NCBI GenBank assembly: GCA_964418595.1
Contig: CAYQMF010000139.1
Location: forward strand, 1 to 15,850
Direction of reading: 5' to 3'
Source: CAYQMF01 sp964418595
GTDB lineage: Bacteria > Planctomycetota > UBA1135 > UBA2386
DNA: 15,850 nt
Below are positions 14,054-15,850 of the stretch, one piece after another. Position 1 is the first letter of the stretch. Each line of letters begins with the position of its first letter. Under the pieces are notes generated by a model. It saw only the letters and a program-made list of their open reading frames with translations, did not search any database and was not told the origin of the DNA. Position numbers and translations under genes: made by a program.

Positions 14054-15850
14054 CTACGACCCCACGGGCACGGACCGCTCCCCGCCCCGCGTCTTCCGCG
14101 CCGTCGCCTGGTACTCCGCCGCCGTGAACGAGTCCACCTGACACACGTCCGCGCGTGCCTTCTCGCTGCGCGCCACGAGATCCACTTCCTCCGGCGACAG
14201 AACCCCCTGCACGAGCGCCTGATCGAGCAGGTCCGCCACCCGCCCGCGCGGGAGCTGCCCGCCGCGCACGGCGACCCTCACTTTGCGCATCACCGCCTCC
14301 GCCTCGACGACCAGCGCCATGGCCTTGTCCAGCGCGGCGAGTTGCTCGCGCTCGTCGCTCGGCAGGAAGATCCCGCTCGTCAAGGTCTCGCGGTACGACC
14401 CCGTCCGCTGCGCGAGCTGCGCGACCGCCGCGGTCATCCGATCGCTCGGCGCACTGCCGAACCGGTTCATGCGCGACCACATCGCCACCGGTCCGCGCAA
14501 CAACCACGAGAGCCCGGGCAATGGCAGGTTGGCGAACAGCCCGTCGAACGCGACCTGCATCCGATCGAACGCCTGCGCCATCGCCCATTCCAGGAGCGGC
14601 ACGTCGTCCTTGCGCTGCCCGTCGTGCACGAACCGGCGCAGCGTCGCCGTCGCCAGGTACATCCACGAGAACACATCCGCGAAGCGCCCCGTCAGCTTCT
14701 CCTTGCGCTTGAGGTCGCCGCCCAAGGTCCCCATGGCCACGTCCGCCCAGAACGCGAACGACGCCGACGCCCACGCCAGCTTGTGGTAGTGCCGCGCCGC
14801 CGGACCGAGCACCGGGACCTTCACCAGCGCGCCGCGCGTCATGCTCAGCACCAGCGCCCGACACCCGTTCTTCACGACGTGGCCCACGTGCGCCCAGAAC
14901 GCCTTGTCGAAGCCGCGCACGTCACCCTTGCCCAGCGCCGTGATCTCCGCGAACGCGTGCGGGTGGCAGCGGATCGCGCCCTGGCCGAACACCATCAGCG
15001 TGCGGGTGAGGATGTTGGCGCCCTCGACGGTGATGCAGATCGGCAGCGCCGTGTAGATGGGCGCCAGCAGGTTGCGCGGGCCCTTGGCGATGGCGTTGCC
15101 GCCGAGCACGTCGGTCGCGTCGGTGACCGCGGCGCGGGCCAGCTCCGTGAACTGGTACTTGCACATCGCCGTCGCCACCGGCGGCTTGATCCCGACGTCG
15201 AGGCCGCCGCAGGTGAAGCGTCGCGTCGCCTCCAGCATGTATGCGGTGCCGGCGATGCGCGCGAGCGGCTCCTCGATGCCTTCGAACTTGCCGATCGACA
15301 CGCCGAACTGGCGGCGCGCGACGGCGTGCGCGCTCGCCACGCGCAACGCGAGCTTGCTGGTGCCGGTCGAGACCGCCGGCAGCGAGATCCCGCGCCCCGC
15401 TGCGAGGCACTCCATGAGCATGAGCCAGCCGCGCCCGGCACCGTCCTTGCCGCCGATGATCGCGTCGACGGGCACCACCACGTCGCGGCCGGTGGTGGGG
15501 CAGTTGTAGAACGGCGAGCCGAGCGGGTCGTGGCGACGGCTGACGTCGACGCCGGGCGTCGCGGTGGGCACGAGCGCGCAGGTGATGCCCGGGTGTTCCC
15601 CCTTGCCGAGCAGGTCGTGCGGATCGCGCAGCTTGAACGCGAGGCCGAGCACCGTCGACACGCCGGCGAGCGTGATGTAGCGCTTCTCCCAGTTCAGCCG
15701 CAGCATGAGCGCGCCGTCGTCGGCGCGGAACACCTCGCCGCTCGCGGTCATCGCGCCGGCGTCGGTGCCGGCGCCCGGCACCGTGAGCGCGAAGCAGGCG
15801 ACGAGCTCGCCGCGCGCGAGGCGCGGCAGGTAGTGGTAGCGGGGCGCCCG
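14054..15850 (-). CDS. fadE: acyl-CoA dehydrogenase FadE (partial, N-terminus outside window)
   Basis: This enzyme catalyses the first step of fatty-acid beta-oxidation, the FAD-dependent desaturation of acyl-CoA to trans-2-enoyl-CoA. The 598 visible residues correspond to E. coli FadE from about residue 207 of 814 to the end. Matching landmarks are HYLPRLARGELVACFALT, the AGTDAGA loop, WEKRYITLAGVSTVLGLAFKL, GWLMLMECLAAGRGISLP, FEGIEEPLARIAGTAYMLEA, VLGGNAIAKGPRN and VEGANILTRTLMVFGQGAIRCHP. In the last, the Glu at 15023-15025 aligns with the usual catalytic base position of acyl-CoA dehydrogenases. The C-terminal 270 residues are the DUF1974 domain typical of FadE. The frame is open through the window edge at 15850, so the start lies outside; an apparent GTG start at 15781 is internal. 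No other beta-oxidation gene is visible nearby. Confidence 0.95.
   Translation of the reverse strand, partial: RAPRYHYLPRLARGELVACFALTVPGAGTDAGAMTASGEVFRADDGALMLRLNWEKRYITLAGVSTVLGLAFKLRDPHDLLGKGEHPGITCALVPTATPGVDVSRRHDPLGSPFYNCPTTGRDVVVPVDAIIGGKDGAGRGWLMLMECLAAGRGISLPAVSTGTSKLALRVASAHAVARRQFGVSIGKFEGIEEPLARIAGTAYMLEATRRFTCGGLDVGIKPPVATAMCKYQFTELARAAVTDATDVLGGNAIAKGPRNLLAPIYTALPICITVEGANILTRTLMVFGQGAIRCHPHAFAEITALGKGDVRGFDKAFWAHVGHVVKNGCRALVLSMTRGALVKVPVLGPAARHYHKLAWASASFAFWADVAMGTLGGDLKRKEKLTGRFADVFSWMYLATATLRRFVHDGQRKDDVPLLEWAMAQAFDRMQVAFDGLFANLPLPGLSWLLRGPVAMWSRMNRFGSAPSDRMTAAVAQLAQRTGSYRETLTSGIFLPSDEREQLAALDKAMALVVEAEAVMRKVRVAVRGGQLPRGRVADLLDQALVQGVLSPEEVDLVARSEKARADVCQVDSFTAAEYQATARKTRGGERSVPVGS

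Noticed and set aside
14054..15781. fadE as a complete 575-residue gene starting at GTG 15781
   Set aside because: The frame continues upstream to the window edge with conserved FadE sequence (HYLPRLARGE), so the GTG is internal.

Overview
The window is very GC-rich and densely coded. Two extracytoplasmic-function (ECF) sigma systems, several secreted or membrane proteins of no assigned function, repeated carboxypeptidase-regulatory-like domains and weak Shine-Dalgarno sequences suggest a Planctomycetota-like bacterium, probably one of the high-GC uncultured or recently cultured lineages. This placement is inferred from style and domain content; the window holds no rRNA or other decisive marker. 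No tRNA, rRNA, CRISPR array, insertion sequence or phage gene was seen.

Layout. On the plus strand, positions 117-1546 hold a DUF4287/DUF5655 protein broken by a one-base frameshift, followed by a GNAT acetyltransferase. Positions 1615-3198 encode a secreted protein of unknown function. Positions 3276-5473 encode an ECF sigma factor whose stop overlaps the start of a large membrane protein that looks like its anti-sigma partner with an unusual C-terminal extension. Next come two housekeeping genes in divergent orientation: pdxH (vitamin B6 synthesis, minus) and trpS (plus), the latter with about 118 extra residues before the KMSKS loop. An MFS transporter (7753-8928) runs tail to tail into a FUN14-family membrane protein on the minus strand.

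The second half starts with an unusual intergenic element at about 9487-9610: a perfect 22-bp inverted repeat between a CT-rich and a GA-rich tract. It is followed by a secreted protein with a planctomycete-style C-terminal domain. Then comes a tightly coupled pair, a 90-residue unknown protein and a truncated nucleotidyltransferase-like protein. On the minus strand lie a large one-piece ECF sigma factor fused through a membrane anchor to several carboxypeptidase-regulatory-like domains (11368-13893), and the C-terminal three quarters of a FadE acyl-CoA dehydrogenase that runs off the window end.

Most neighbours are functionally unrelated. The clear functional units are the sigma/anti-sigma pair, the self-contained sigma-receptor fusion and the TGATG-coupled small pair. 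The most notable features are the two contrasting architectures for coupling an outside signal to a sigma factor, the TrpS insertion, the palindromic intergenic element, and a shared 3' layout (purine tract with an ACGGGR-like hexamer, then a GC hairpin) after both trpS and fadE.
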